A DNA stretch of 64,000 nucleotides from Sextonia rubra (lineage: Eukaryota > Streptophyta > Magnoliopsida > Laurales > Lauraceae): assembly GCA_037013555.1 (NCBI GenBank), contig JASUAD010000004.1, positions 7,073,001 through 7,137,000 on the forward strand, in the 5' to 3' direction. The notes under the pieces were generated by a model, which worked only from the letters and a program-made list of their open reading frames with translations, did not search any database and was not told the origin of the DNA. The position numbers were made by a program, and so were the translations under genes. Positions 43,193 through 56,849 of this stretch are shown here, piece after piece; the stretch's first letter is position 1; each line of letters starts with the position of its first letter.

Positions 43193-46187
43193 ATATATAT
43201 AAAGAGAATCCCCCCTCTTTGCTTGAGAGAACGGGAGCGCAACACGTTACATGTAATTAATAAAGGAGTGTACTTATTAAAATTCTCTTTCCTATAATAT
43301 TTCTTTTTAAATCTCTCTCTAACATCTCTCCACCATATACATACTATACTCCACCCTATACTACCTAAAATCTATCTTTCTTTACGGTTTGAACCATCCT
43401 ATGATTTCAGGGATGTCTTAGGAGTTTAATTGAAAGAATAGATCTAATGGGGCCCATCATCAATTTGTTAGCGATTGGATGAGTAGAAAGAGTATACCAC
43501 TAAGCCAATGAGCCCTATAAATTATAGTTGGTGTACAAAAAATAATCTAAATTAGAAAGTTCAAGCTATCCAATTTAGCATGATTCACTATGTTTTCTTT
43601 TCCTCTTTTCATCTTCGTAGGCCTGGGCATTTAACTTTAGCAAATAAAAAATTAGCCATAGGTTTTCCCCTTTTACTCATCAATTGGCTCATTATGTAGT
43701 TGATAGTTTGAATTTAAGATGAGGGCCCGATGAGGGATCTCCTACAAGGGTTTTTTGGCTACCATTCTTTCTTTCTATTTTATCCATTAATAGGGTCATC
43801 ATTGAACTTGCCCCCTTCACGAGAGAGAACGGGCGAGCGACATGTGGCATGCAATTAATTAAGGCATATACTTATTAAAACTCTTTTTTCCTATAATATC
43901 TCTCTCTAAATCTCTCCCTAATATCTCTGCATCATATACTTACTATACTCCACTTTATACTACCTAAAATTTATCTTGCTATACTGTTTGAACCATCCCA
44001 TGATTTTAGGGTTGTATTGCGAGTTTAATTAAAAGAATATATCTAATGGGGCCCATCATCAATTTGTTAGTGATCGGATGGGCAGTGTAGAGTATACCAC
44101 TGAGCCAATGAGCTCTATAAATTATAATTGTTGTATAGAAAATAATCCAAATTAGAAAGTCCAAGCTATCCAATTTTGCTTGATTCACTATTTTTTTTTC
44201 CTTTTTTCATCTTCATGGGCCTGGGCATTTGACTTTAGTAAGTAAAAAATCAGCCATAGTTTTTCCCCTTTTACTCATTAATGGTTCATTAGAGAGTTGA
44301 TAGTTTGAATTTAAGATGAGGGCCTAAGAAGGGATCTCCCACAAGGTTTTTTTTACTACTATTCTTTCTTTCCTTTTTATCCATTAATGGGGTCATTATT
44401 GATTTTTATGATAGGTGGGCCCTCACGTCAGATACAAGCTGTAGAAATTTATGGCCTACTTATAGATCCTAGTCTGCTTCATATTTGTTATTTTTCATTA
44501 ATTAAGTGGCCTACTATTTCCTTTCAATGTTGTACGGTATCATTTTGTGGGGTTCATTGTGGAATCCACTTTCAAATTCATTTTTTTTCTTCAAGCTCAA
44601 ACAATCTATGATTCTCATTGTAAAAGTCAGAATTTTTCTTTTTAATCTCACAATTTATGGGGGCCATATTTATAACCATACGATTGTATTTTTCAACTTT
44701 TTTCTCATTAATTTTCTTTCATTGTTGTACAATATCATTTTATGAGGGTCATTGTGGCATCCAATTGATTTCAAAATCCACATTTAATTTTGAGATTGAC
44801 ACTCAACTTGTGCTCAAGCACAAATATAATCAAATCAAAGTTCTAAAATCTTTTACTTTACTTAATCTTCTCCTAAACCGTCTTAGCTTTTCACTCATAA
44901 GTTTCCATCTTTACCTAATTTCTATCTTAATCACTGCTTAACATGATAATGAGTTCATTGTCATGCCCATTAATTGGGTCCATACAAAAAAACAACTTGG
45001 ATACCCTTGGGCAGTGCATCTTATTGCTTGAAAATTCATTTAGACCACTTGATGGTGGGCCAATAGTCCATATTCTTTAATTTTTTTTCATTTTGAGCCC
45101 GTTATTTTATGTAATTAAGTCATTCTTCCAATAACAAATCCTAAATAAATTGATTGGATTGTTTTAATTTGCTTATTTTTTACTTTAAACATTTGGCCTT
45201 TTAAAGTTCAATTTTAAATGTATTTGTGTTATGAATTCTTATATGATAATTTTATTTATAATTTAATTAAATATTTACAAATAATTTAATTTTACCTTAA
45301 GACCAATTTGGATTTTGTTGGTAATTGAGCCACACACACTAATGGATGACTTACAATTGGAGTTGGAAACTTACAAATTTTTTGACTCTTTTTGTGCATT
45401 GTTATGAAGTATAGTTTTAACTAGCTAACATATAATTCCCTCAATCATTAAGGATGCCCTCATCTCAATGCTTTTTTCTTTTTTTTTCTATTCTCAATTG
45501 ATATATATGATAGTTTCAGTCAGTACAAATGTGTGTGTAGTTTTTATTAACCTATCCCTCGGGCTCAGGGCAAAGTCTCTTGGCAAAAAAAAAAAAAAAT
45601 GTCAATTAATCATATGATGAATAATAACACAATTAACATGGTCTTATGTGCTGGGAGTTAATAAGCGGAATGTGGCGGGTCCCAGGTACCCATCTACTAC
45701 ATAGTGGGCTTGGTACAGGCTGGCGCCATATAGATGCACATTTGCACTACTCTATAAGTAGGTTTGCTATTGTGGATCCATTAGGTAAAGTGAATAATGA
45801 ATAGCTTAATTAACGTAAACTTATGTGTTAGGCATTAAGGGGTATTTAGTGGGCCTCAAGTTCCCATCTACTATTTAGTGGGTCCACAGATATGCTTTCC
45901 CTGTCAAGAAAAAAAATGAAAAAAAGAAATAAAAATCAAATCAAAACAACATTTGCCACATATTATTCCCTTTTTTGAAAATCTAAAAAGCTTAGAATGA
46001 ATCCTTATCTTACTTCTTCCTTATCTCATTATGGTTTAGAGAAGATTATTTATGTCCTTTTAGATAAATAAAGATTTAATATTTTAACTACGTTTTTGTT
46101 ATCATTTATATGATAGTATTTATTTATATTTTTAAAATTTTAATAAAAATTAATTAATTTTTTTCAACGTAGGCCTTGAAGCGCTAG
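43193..46187 (+). mobile_element. Helitron-like element H2, joined to H1
   Basis: Starts ATATATATAAAGAGAATCCC immediately after the CTAG of H1. It ends in CAACGTAGGCCTTGAAGCGCTAG (46187) followed by T. Its last 150 bp (ATTTTAACTACGTTTTTGTTAT..) match the last 150 bp of H1, and a third decayed version of this terminus lies at about 45215-45300. The first part is internally duplicated (43205-44400). Confidence 0.45.
43205..44400. repeat. 598-bp tandem duplication
   Basis: Two collinear copies, about 43205-43802 and 43803-44400. They share GGGCCCATCATCAATTTGTT, GAGTATACCACT.AGCCAATG, CATCTTC.T.GGCCTGGGCA and TTTGAATTTAAGATGAGGGC, with scattered substitutions and small indels. Non-coding. Confidence 0.85.
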
Positions 46188-46439
46188 TACAAATATAGAG
46201 GCATGCTAGAAATCGCCTCAGCTATTTTTTTTATGACAAACACTCTTTTCTTTATTAGCTAATGTCTTCCTCTTATGCTATTATTTAGGAAGTCAAATAA
46301 TTTATAGATCCCTATTTTTGATCCCATATTAAGAGTTGACATGCATATATGAGGCGTAATGATCTCATTGGACAAATCAAAATGGGCAAAAGCTCTTTTT
46401 TTTTTTTTTTTAAATCAGGAGTTTTTTAATGGATCAAAA

Positions 46440-47350
46440 GTGTGGGCTAACGAAATTTCTTATATAAGCTTGAGCTTAAGAAATGGTTGTCCATATATAT
46501 ATAAGTGTGTGTATATTAGAATTTCATTGAGAAACTACCATAGATGTTCGGTGAAGCAAAAAGGCCCCCATCATTATTGTATAACAAAATAGGCCTTGGC
46601 ATTAAATGAGCAACTATATTATTACTTGTTTCAATTGGGCCACAATATTGTCGCTCGTGTATTTTCTTTATTCTATTTGTTTTTCTTATTTTTTTGGAAC
46701 CCTACCTAATGAGTCCCATAATCATAATCCGAACCGTCTACCATATTTAGAAGGTCCAAAAAGGATAAAAGGTAAATAATTAGCCGTTGATTCCTCGCAT
46801 ATTTTGAGATATTTGAGAAAAATTCTATACTGTTGGATAATGATTTCTGAACTTATGTGGGCCCCATTTGAAAAATCCAAAATATTTAGTCTCTTCAAGA
46901 GGCCTAAAAAGGCTATAAGCTTAAATTTGGTAGGCCCATTCATTATTGATCATGAGAAAATATAAAAGAAAAAAAAATTATAATCGTTGATCATCAAGTG
47001 CTAAAACCTCTTGCCGAGAGATGATTTACGCTGCACATGAACAGTTCTTTAGATGGTAATATGCTAGTAATCCTTTTTTGCTATGGAACTCTATCAAATG
47101 TGTCCTACCATCACGATCCGAACTATCCATTATATTTAGAATGTCCAAAACCACCAATATATCAATAATCATCTGTTGATTTCTCATATATCTTGAGATA
47201 TTCACAAACGAGTTCAGACAAAATGAATATTTTTTAATTTTTATCAGACACACAATGAAAATCTTAAGCATCCATCATCTGTTGAAGGCCAAAAATAACT
47301 TTGTATTTAAATTTTAAGGCTTGATTCATCGTAGATTGTCAGAAATTTAC
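46440..47350. repeat. MITE fragments with GAACCGTC/AGATATTTG units
   Basis: An end of MITE family A is at about 46450-46495 (TTTCTTATATAAGCTTGAGC). From about 46715 to 47280, units with ATAATCCGAACCGTCTACCA and TTTTGAGATATTTGAGAAAA recur, resembling the interior repeats of the PIF-like MITE at 25271-26276. No gene. Confidence 0.45.
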
Positions 47351-48120
47351 AATTGGCCTTAAGTCTTAATAGAGGAGGATTGTATTAGGGTGATGACAAC
47401 ATAAGACTTTTTCTACATCTACAACAAATATCTCTTTGGTCCTTTTGTCCATATGATTACTAGAGTGTTCAACTTCTGGGACGAGTTCGGTGGATAGTAT
47501 CTTTCTGACTTATGCATTGTATGTTTAGAAATCAGTGTCAAATCAGAGTTAGAGTCAAATCAATATTGGTATATGAATGTGAAGAAACTGGATCAATGGC
47601 ATGTGCGCTTCGGTCAAATTGAAATGGGAAAATTTCAAAAAATGCCTAAATTATTTTTGTTTTTTTAAAAAAGAAATTATAAGAATCTCTTATTCTAAGA
47701 TGGGATGTAACTTTTCAAGCATATTTTCAATTGGATCCTTTCCAAAAAAACCAGTCGACCAACAAGATTTCTAGCAATTTGTTTTCTTTTCAAATATCTA
47801 AGATGCTCTTCCTCCTTAAGAAGGAAAGAGGCATTTAGCCCTAATTTTTCCTCCCTTTGCTTTCTCTTCTGTTTGTCTTTCATTTCCTTTTACTGGCTTT
47901 TGTTGCAGGAATTCTCTTGAAGTCTATTTATAGAGATAGATGGAAAAGCGAAAAGCAAAAGTTACGTTTTCAGACCTTCACATTCAATTGGAAGTTTTAT
48001 TCTAAACGCAAAATGAAAAGTCGTTTTCAATGTTTTGCAAAAATATAGGGCCCTTTTCGTGAAAAACTCAATAATAATTAAAAAAAACATATTTGAGTTT
48101 TCAAGCGTGTCACCAACTTT

Positions 48121-49890
48121 TCAACTTTTGTTCCTTCCAAAGATTTTTTTGATTGGTAACAAAAATTCATTAAAAGATGAATAAAACAACAAGAGAGAAA
48201 AAAGTACAAGAGCATTATATCTTATCAACATAAATAATTACATACAAAAACCCTCACAAGGTAACACTTTCTCAACACCCTATTTAGCTAATGTATCTGT
48301 CATGAAATTTGCCAGTTTGAACACATGTTGAATTGCAACATTGATAGAACAAAATAATATTCAAATTACATTAAAGTGAAATTGGAATTCCCAAGGAAAT
48401 ATCTTTTAGTTAGTCACCCATGCAACAGCGTTTAAAGAATCACTCTCCACTATTATAGTATCAACAAAGTTCTTCGAAAAACAATGGAGAGCTTTTAAAA
48501 TAGCTAGCACATATGTTTCATTTGAATTACACTCACAAATATGCTTTCAAAATATGAAAAGAATCTCACTTTTGTAGCTATAAAGCACTCTACCAATACC
48601 TATTGTTCCTGACTTTCCTCTAGCAGCACCATTAATATTGAATTTAAGAACACCAAAGAGGGGAGGAGACGAAAAACGGACCTCCTCAATTTAATAGGAC
48701 CACAATTCATACAAGCTTTCAAATTAAAAATGATATCACCAAAACTAAAATTAGAAAACTCTTTCCCAAGCAAAGCCCACTTATAATCCCTCGGCTTATA
48801 GTGGTAATCAAATCAACAATAGAAGAGCAAGATCTTTTAAAGATTGTGTCATTCCTTTCTCTTCAAATAGACCATAAAACTGTAAAAGGAACCAACCTTC
48901 ATAAAATGCGCCCACAACCAACTAGACGCCCTCCTAACGAAGATTGTTGTTTCCTCTATAGTATTTAGGAAACACCAAGCAAGCCCATATCTTCCAATGA
49001 AATGATTCCAAGTAGTAGCCGCTACCTTACAGTGAAGGAATCGATAGATGACTGTCTCCTTTTCCTTGTGACACATCACACAAATGTCTGATATATTAGT
49101 TGAATACAGATATCTTTTTTTAAGGTTGTTAGCTATAGAAACCTTTGATGCAATTGCTAGCCAACAAAAGGCCTTTACCTAAGGAGGTGCCAACCCCATC
49201 CAAACCGAGGAAGAAGAAGCCCTATGATGCATACTCCCTTTTAAGGTTGAATAGAAAGCTTTCACCGAGAATTCTTTAAAAATGGAGGGTTTCTAAATCT
49301 AAGAATCCTTAGAGTTTCTACATAAAAAAAACGTTAAACAAAATCTTAAGCAACTCTCTGAACATAACCTCCTCCGACCACACACAACTACCTTCCCTCT
49401 TCTCAACACAATTACGAATAGAAGCCTTCTTATTAAATACCACTCTAAAAAACCATAGGGAATAACTTGCAGACCCACTGACCCTCCTCCCCCCCCCCCC
49501 CCCCCCCCCCCCCCCATCGCAAAACCAACCCCATTCCGCTCTCACTAGAAGCATCTCCAATTGAAACAATCCCAACTATCCGATCTCGGCCCAAGTTTTG
49601 GCCACTAACCCCAATTATCTTCACCATAGTTTGAAGCAATGATTTTCTTTCACAGAGCATCCTTCTCTTTCTCAAACTGCTGCCACCATTTAGTTAATAT
49701 AGCCTTATTTTGTTAACCAAACACTCTAAACCCAATCTTCCACTCCATTTCGATGTAATCACCTCACTCCACTTTATTAATTGAAGTTTCTTTTTATCAC
49801 CTTGTCCTTCCCTAAGAATTTCCCACGAATTTGGTCCAACCATGTTCCTTCCAAAGATCCAAAGGTCAAGGATCAGTATGTCACAGCCCA
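48121..49890 (-). mobile_element. Antisense L1 LINE, 3' half
   Basis: Minus-strand reading shows MCHKEKETVIYRFLHCKVAA (about 49020-49079), the zinc-binding block after the reverse transcriptase. RNase H-like sequence follows (48380-48800), then a 3' end TTTAATGAATTTTTGTTACC near 48150-48175. Upstream frames (49694-49891) match the region just before it. A C-run of about 27 nt (49489-49515) and several frameshifts show decay. The 5' limit is uncertain. Confidence 0.75.
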
Positions 49891-52800
49891 ATGGCCGGGT
49901 CTTTGAAAGTCAAGACCAAGACAACTATAGTAGTTAGAACTTGGAAGCTGCCAACATTTAATAGAAAATGGTGAAAAACAAAGTCGGAGTAAGGTAGAAC
50001 GGATGTTAGGCAGAGATTGACATGAAAATTGAGGAGTGATAAGCAAAGGAAGTGGGGACAGGAAAGTTAAAGAAAAGTAAATTAAACGCACTGGCTTACA
50101 TTCCGAATGACGGGGTACCCAATTTTTATCTTGTTCAACCCAAATTGAAGATTGAGAATAAAATAAAAAAAAAAGAGAAGTTGAAAAAAAAAAAAAACAC
50201 ACCACACCTGAATTATTACTTCCCTGCTTTGACTCCAAGTCCGATTAAATTGGTGGACTCAGGTTGGTGTAGGTTCCTGATAGTTTTAGCTTTCTCTAAA
50301 AGTAACAAAATTTAGAAAATGCATATACTTCATGTATTGTAATAAATTTTTAGAAAATGGATACACTTCATGTATTAATGTACTGTATCTTATATGTTTT
50401 ACTACAACATGCAAATGCACGTTTATAAACCAGTCAGGCATTCGGGTCGCGTTACGATACCCAAACCCAAAATCCATTCAGGTTTCAGAATCCAAGCCAA
50501 AAAACACACTAACCCAAACAAGCCCGACCCAAATTTTCACTTCTCGAAGGGTGAGGCGATAAGGTCCTTAGGTATGACCCGTTCCAAGATGCAATCCCAG
50601 TGAAAAGTGGTGGTTGCAAATCCTAAACCGATTGCTGATTCAGCTCAAGCCCAACCCAGTACTTTACGGTTGGGTTGACGCTTTCTGAGTTCTAGCTTGG
50701 GTCCAGATCAAAATTCCAAACTCATTAATAAATGGGCCATGTTAGGGTGCCCTTGCTGACACGAGTTGGAATGATTTTCAATTCAACTAAGATCCAAATC
50801 ATTAACCATCATTTTTTTGTCAAGAGTTACCTCTCACGAATTAGATGAGAGGTGAAACTATAAACCCTTTAGACGAACTTGGAAGTATATTACTCATGAA
50901 AGGACAGTGCTATGGAAAGGTCTAATCATGGATATTATCTTGGTCAAAGATCATCTCAATCAAATTATCATAACTATTGATTTTGGGGCACGAAAGTTTA
51001 ACAGTTTGTTAAGTTATGCTTTTTATGAAAATTTATCTAATGGTAAGAATAGTTCATATTTGTATTAAATCAAGGCGAGTTTTAATTCTTAGAGGGTTAG
51101 TGAGTGTAAGAGGTTTGGATTTATTTAAGGCCCACATGTGGTGGTAAAAAGGTTGCCTCTCACACAATCAGTTAGAGGAACTATTTAAAAATATTAAATT
51201 TTGAAGAGTTTTAAATTTGAGAGTAAGATTATCTGGTAAGAGTGCAGTTTGGCCCATCTAATATCCTCAATATCTCCTATAGGTGCAATCCTGCCTTTGT
51301 GAATTGAATGCATCCCAAGTAGGCCACCCAGGAGAAAAGCACTTCTCCATAGGAAAATGTTCTCCTATGAGTAGATTGCAAATGTTGACATGCGGTCCAT
51401 CTCATGGGGACCATTCAGATGTATATCTATTAGTGAGAGACGAGTAGATGGAAAGGTCTCCTTGTGATAATCTAAGAATCGCCATCAAAAGATGGAACCC
51501 ACATTGGGCTTTCATCGTTGCCTAAAAAGGTGGTGTCCCTCAAAGTCACGAAAACCACTTTGTCCCCAAAATCAAATCAAGTTGTGATTGACTAGCTTAT
51601 TGATGCGAATCATAATGCTTTCTTCCAGAGTGTGCTGCGCTCTTTAATGGGTCTCAGACTCCTTGGCTGGGTTACCAAAAAAAATAAAAAAAAAAAGAAA
51701 AAAAAACTGAATCATTAATTGATCACATTTGGACCCATACATTGATTAAATCATGAATTTCGTGGGTCCACCCAAATCAAGAAAATGAATATCTCAATTC
51801 AGTTTTTATAGAAAATTTTCCATCTCCCTGCAGCCATAGATCAGTTGGTAAAGGACATGCTGTTGGTATTGCTTTTGTATTCTCGTAGGTTGGTATGTTT
51901 TTTTGCATTAAATTATCCTTGAAATTATCCCAACACCTACCTTGGGAGGGTTGGGCTGTTATTTCTGGACGGGACAAATATTTGGCTATGCGTTTGGTCC
52001 CCATGCTTTTTTTTTTTTGAGAAGCACATCCCCATGCCCTTCTTTGAAAACCACAAAAGAAAGAAAGAGAGGCCCACTCAGAAGAGAGCCACTGCAAAGA
52101 AAGAATTCGATTTGGATTAAAAAATTGTGAAAGTAATAAAACCAGGCAAATGAAACCAGCCCTTTGGCTGCAGGTTTTGGAAAGTTTAGTATTACAGCCG
52201 ATACATATAGGTTTTCGGTATTTTACTATTTTTGGCCTGTGATAAATGAAAGATCTCTTTTGCTATTATTAGTCCGTTATGGATAGATTTTGTATCTTAT
52301 CATATTTAATAAAAAGATTTTTTACCGGTAAATTAGTTTTGAATTTCAAATGAATGGCAGAGGGATGAACTTTTGAACAGTATAATACTCCATACTAGAA
52401 ATGTAATATTTTCTTGAATACACACCTTCAATAAAAACTGCCTTTTTCTTCTTTTCTTGATTTTCTTGACCGTTTGTTTAGCTTCACTTAAAGGTATGTA
52501 GAGTGCTTTATTTTGCTCCCTTCATTTCATAAAAAAAGCCTTCCATTTGTTTTTAATTACATTCATAATGCATGAAGATCTCACAAAGCACAAGAAGATT
52601 GAGGTTATTGATTCATTATCATTTATCTCTTGCTTTTGCCTTTTACTTGAAAACTTCTTTGAGTAATATAACAAATCATAAAAGACCCCCATAGGTCATT
52701 TTTCAGTGTTTTATCTTTAAGAGGTTAATCATGAATTTTCAACACGACCCATTTGCCACCCTCAAATAGCTTCAACTAATAATTAATTATTTACTTAAAG

Positions 52801-53146
52801 TATAAATTATATCTAAAAAACTTGGAGCTTTATTATTTTAGACCGTAATCTAATTAGCTCTTATAAATTAGATTAGAGTGTCAAAGCTGCCCCAAAATCT
52901 AAAGAATCAAGTAGAATTGAGTGAATATTGATTGGGCAAATGTTTTTCCTAAGTTGACAACATGCGAAATCCTGATGAGATTGAGTCTAGTTGTGGTTGA
53001 AGCAGTTTTAGCATACAAGAGGGATTTGAAATAAAAAATTATCTTTACTTGAAGATTCATGTATGTTTGCAACTGGACATTTTGTCAACTTCCAATCGTT
53101 TTAATTCATTTATTTTCTTATATGTAATTTTTTGCAACTTCTTCCC
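49891..53146. other. Intergenic upstream of CYP735A, no gene seen
   Basis: No coding region found. GCCATAGATCAGTTGGTAAAG near 51832 resembles a tRNA box A and the motif at 28131. The last kilobase is AT-rich and probably includes the CYP735A promoter. Confidence 0.5.
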
Positions 53147-53153
53147 TATAAAA
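53147..53153 (+). promoter_or_regulatory. TATA box of CYP735A
   Basis: TATAAAA lies 67 bp upstream of the ATG at 53220, in a C/T-rich context (CTTCCC before, CTTTCTTCTTCG after). A start about 30 bp downstream would leave a short 5' leader of some 40 nt. Position fits a plant core promoter; no transcript evidence is available here. Confidence 0.6.
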
Positions 53154-53219
53154 AGCGTGGGGTGGCATCTTTCTTCTTCGTGCTCGTTGTTAGAGGAGTA
53201 GTTCCAACTTCTCTACGCC

Positions 53220-54637
53220 ATGGCCTTCTTGTTGATGTATATTGCTTTGGTGGTCTTCTTTGGATGCGTTTTACATGCAGTTATAGAAACGATCTCCTGC
53301 TATTATTTGACGCCAAGGCGCATCAGAAAGGTGATGGAGAAGCAAGGAGTATATGGACCAAAGCCTCGTTTTCTCGTTGGAAACCTCATGGACATGGCCT
53401 CTCTCATTTCCAAGTCCACCTCTTCTGACATGGATTCCATACACCACGATATCGTCACCCGTCTATTGCCTCATTACGTCCTCTGGTCCAAGCAATACGG
53501 TAATTAATATAACTGCACATCATCATCATCATCACTAAAATCATCTGTAATTGATCACAAGGGTCATCTCTGAAAATGAAACAGCACTCTTTTCTCCTAG
53601 GGAAAGGAGTTGAATAGAACAAACACGTTTGGAATAGTTAATTAATTAATTGGAATTGGAGGTTTTGTTGTTCTTGTCTGTTGCTCTGCTACTCTGTATT
53701 TTTTGCCAGAAGCAGGACTTGAGACTAGAGATAAATTTGCTCAATTTTGTTTCTGTGGTTGGTTGGGGCAGGTAAGAGATTCATATACTGGTATGGGAGC
53801 GAGCCGAGAATGTGTGTGACAGAAACAGATATGATTAAAGAGCTACTATCATCCAAGTACAGCCAACTTTCAGGAAAGTCATGGCTCCAGCAACAGGGGT
53901 CCAAGCACTTCATAGGTAGGGGCTTGTTGATGGCCAATGGAGACAACTGGTTTCACCAGCGCCATATAGTCGCCCCTGCATTCTTGCCTGACAAGCTTAA
54001 GGTTACCATCCATCTCTCTTCTTCTTGTTGTTGGGTGTTTATTTATTCATTGGGATGGAAATGAATTGGGTTTTCATAGTTCTAATGAATGAATGGTTTT
54101 TTGATGATAAACAGGGCCAAGTTGGTTTCATGGTGGAATGCACAAAACAGATGTTAAGATCATTAGAAGCGGAAGTGGGGTCTGGCCGAACTGAAGTGGA
54201 AATTGGGAGCTACTTCACTAAGCTTGCAGGTGACATCATAGCCAGAACAGAGTTCGATAGCAGCTATGAAAAAGGGAAGCAGATTTTCCATCTCTTAACG
54301 TCGTTGCAGAGTCTTGCTGCTCAATCCAGTCGCCATTTATGGCTCCCTGGTAGTAGGTGAGGAAGAAATAAAACACTGCCCCTAATCTGTTATATAATTT
54401 GTTGGGTTTATGTTTTGTATTTTGGTTTAGCTGGAGGTGGCATTAGAGCCACGACAATGGTGTCAGAGACCCAACATAACTTCCCTGCCTTCTTTATATC
54501 AAATTTTCTTTTCTTGTTTTGCCACTTCAATTTCTTGGATCTGTCTTATTTCAGTATTGTGTCACTGTCAGTTAGTTGGGCACCCAGTTCTTCTTTTTGT
54601 ACTAGGTTCATGGATGACAGATGAAGAGATAACTCTC

Positions 54638-54685
<48 letters not shown>

Positions 54686-55823
54686 ATTCTATATATCGAC
54701 TTCAATTCAAAGTTCATAACAACCCATTTGCTTGAAATTGTGGCAGGTTCTTCCCCAGTAAGTATAACAGAGAGATCAAAGCATTGAAGATGGAAGTGGA
54801 GAGGCTGCTGATGGAGATAATACAGAGCAGGAAAGACTGTGTGGAGGTCGGCAGGAGCAGTTCTTATGGCAACGACCTTCTAGGGATGCTGTTGGCCGAA
54901 ACCCAGAAGAAGAGAGCAGGTTTTAGCTTCACCCTACAAGTTCTCATGGACGAATGCAAGACCTTTTTCTTCGCCGGCCATGAGACCACAGCTCTCCTCC
55001 TCACCTGGACCGCCATGCTCCTCGCCACTAATCCCTCATGGCAAGAGAAGGCTCGTGCCGAGGTGTTTCAGGTCTGCGGCAGAGAACCTCCCTCCCCAGA
55101 TCACCTGCCGAAGTTATCTCTGGTAAGCAAGTTGGAAGACCCCATAAAAAGACTATCTTTCTTGTTAATCTCCACCAGCTCTAGTCAAACTACTAAGTGA
55201 GGTTGGTGAGGTTTTCGTCGTTACATAACTTCACCATGACAATCGAGTATTGCATAGAGTAGTGGAACATTCACAAACTAGCATCTACTCTTAGCAATGA
55301 TTCCTAACAAAGCAAGCATCGGCATAAGCTCTTCTTCATCTTCTTTGATTTGGGTTTCTATTCAATTTCACTTAAAATGAAAATTTACTTTGTTCTGCAG
55401 CTGAACATGATAATGAACGAGTCCTTGAGACTGTACCCGCCGGTTTCACTTCTACCTCGGATGGCCTTTGAGGATATTCGATTGGGAGACCTCCACATTC
55501 CCAAGGGGCTCTCCATCTGGATTCCTGTTCTTGCAATTCACCACAGTGAGGAACTATGGGGAAAAGATGCCAACGAATTCAAACCCGATCGATTTGCTGG
55601 CAAGTCCTTTGCGTCCGGGCGCCCTTTCATTCCGTTTGCTGCCGGCCCACGGAACTGCGTTGGCCAGTCCTTTGCCTTGATGGAAGCCAAGATCATCCTG
55701 TCCATGATGCTCTCTCGCTTCAGCTTCACCATCTCTGAAAGCTATCGCCATGCGCCAGTCAGTGTCCTCACTCTCAGGCCCAAACATGGCGTTCAAATCT
55801 ACCTAAAACCTCTCAACCCTTGA
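53220..55823 (+). CDS. CYP735A: Cytochrome P450 CYP735A, cytokinin trans-hydroxylase
   Basis: ER-bound P450 of the CYP72 clan that hydroxylates the side chain of isopentenyladenine nucleotides to give trans-zeatin forms. Exons 53220-53499, 53772-54001, 54115-54356, 54747-55122 and 55401-55823 join to 516 residues with phase-consistent GT/AG borders. Visible: N-terminal membrane anchor (about residues 2-24), ISCYYLTPRRIRK, GPKPR hinge, SIHHDIVTRLLPHYVLWSKQYGK, SWLQQQGSKHFIGRGLLMANG, I-helix AGHETT (327-332), ExxR ESLR (383-386), FKPDRF (436-441) and heme loop FAAGPRNCVG (455-464, Cys462). The Arabidopsis CYP735A1/A2 proteins share these blocks nearly word for word, and the length is normal for the family. 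The ATG chosen is the first in frame and opens the hydrophobic anchor. All catalytic residues are intact, so it should be active. It stands alone; no other cytokinin gene is in the window. A (GA)n repeat lies in intron 3. Confidence 0.96.
54641..54682. repeat. (GA)21 microsatellite in CYP735A intron 3
   Basis: Uninterrupted GA dinucleotides, about 65 bp upstream of the exon 4 acceptor (54746). Likely polymorphic in length. Confidence 0.95.
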
Positions 55824-56782
55824 CTGAAATTCACCCAACCTATTTTTCTTTTGAGATTATGTAACAATTACTGCGGCGTAATCCTGTTTAAATTATGGTT
55901 CTTTTATTTGATCACCTTTCTTTGAGAAAAGCAGAGATTGAATAATACTTTGATGGGCTAAAGCGCCCAAGAAAGTTCTACTCGTGTAATTATGCTTCCT
56001 AAGAAGAAAATCCATTAGATCTCATCAAGGGTGCTTTGATATTACATTTAAGCATGCAATTGCAAATACATCTCCTTTTTGTTTGAATAGCCATTATCTG
56101 GATCCTCTCTAGCTGCTATGATCATGCCGGTGAATCCACAAGGGCGACCGCAAATTGTAAAAGCCAAACAACTCAAAAGTGGTACAGAGTTTCATTCTAA
56201 TAATAGTTGGCCTATAGTCAATCTGACCTTTTTCAGTCATTGGGTTTCATTTGACTTGTGTTTTTTGCACTGGTAATCTCATACTGACACAATGCTTTTA
56301 AATTTCCTCACCATCAGCACCATAACTAGGGATTGATCTCTAAATATTTTTGTGAAGGGAAAGCACATTACTACTAATCTACCATTAGATTGACTCTCGT
56401 TCATTCGATTGATTTGAAAGTTGTTCATATTATTGGAGTAAAATTTGGCATAGACGCCAATCTAGAACAATTATTGTAATGGTTTGAATTTTATAAGTGC
56501 ACCCTACTGGTGGATTCATAGGCCAGATTTTTCTGTATCCACTGTCCTCACACCATCTCTATAAATGGCACGCTATTCACTACTGCTGATAAAACCGGCA
56601 TTGCAGTATGGAGTAAACTGTCAAGAAAGAGACTCTTCGTATGTGAGAGAGAGGGATTTACTGTTGACTCTGCGATGTAACAGTACTAGTCAATGAGAGT
56701 TGACCTTTTTACTGTCGCACAAGTCATCAAAGGAATCCCACTGTAGAGCAAGTCTCTACAGTTTGTGGATCCAGTGTCTATT

Positions 56783-56849
<67 letters not shown>

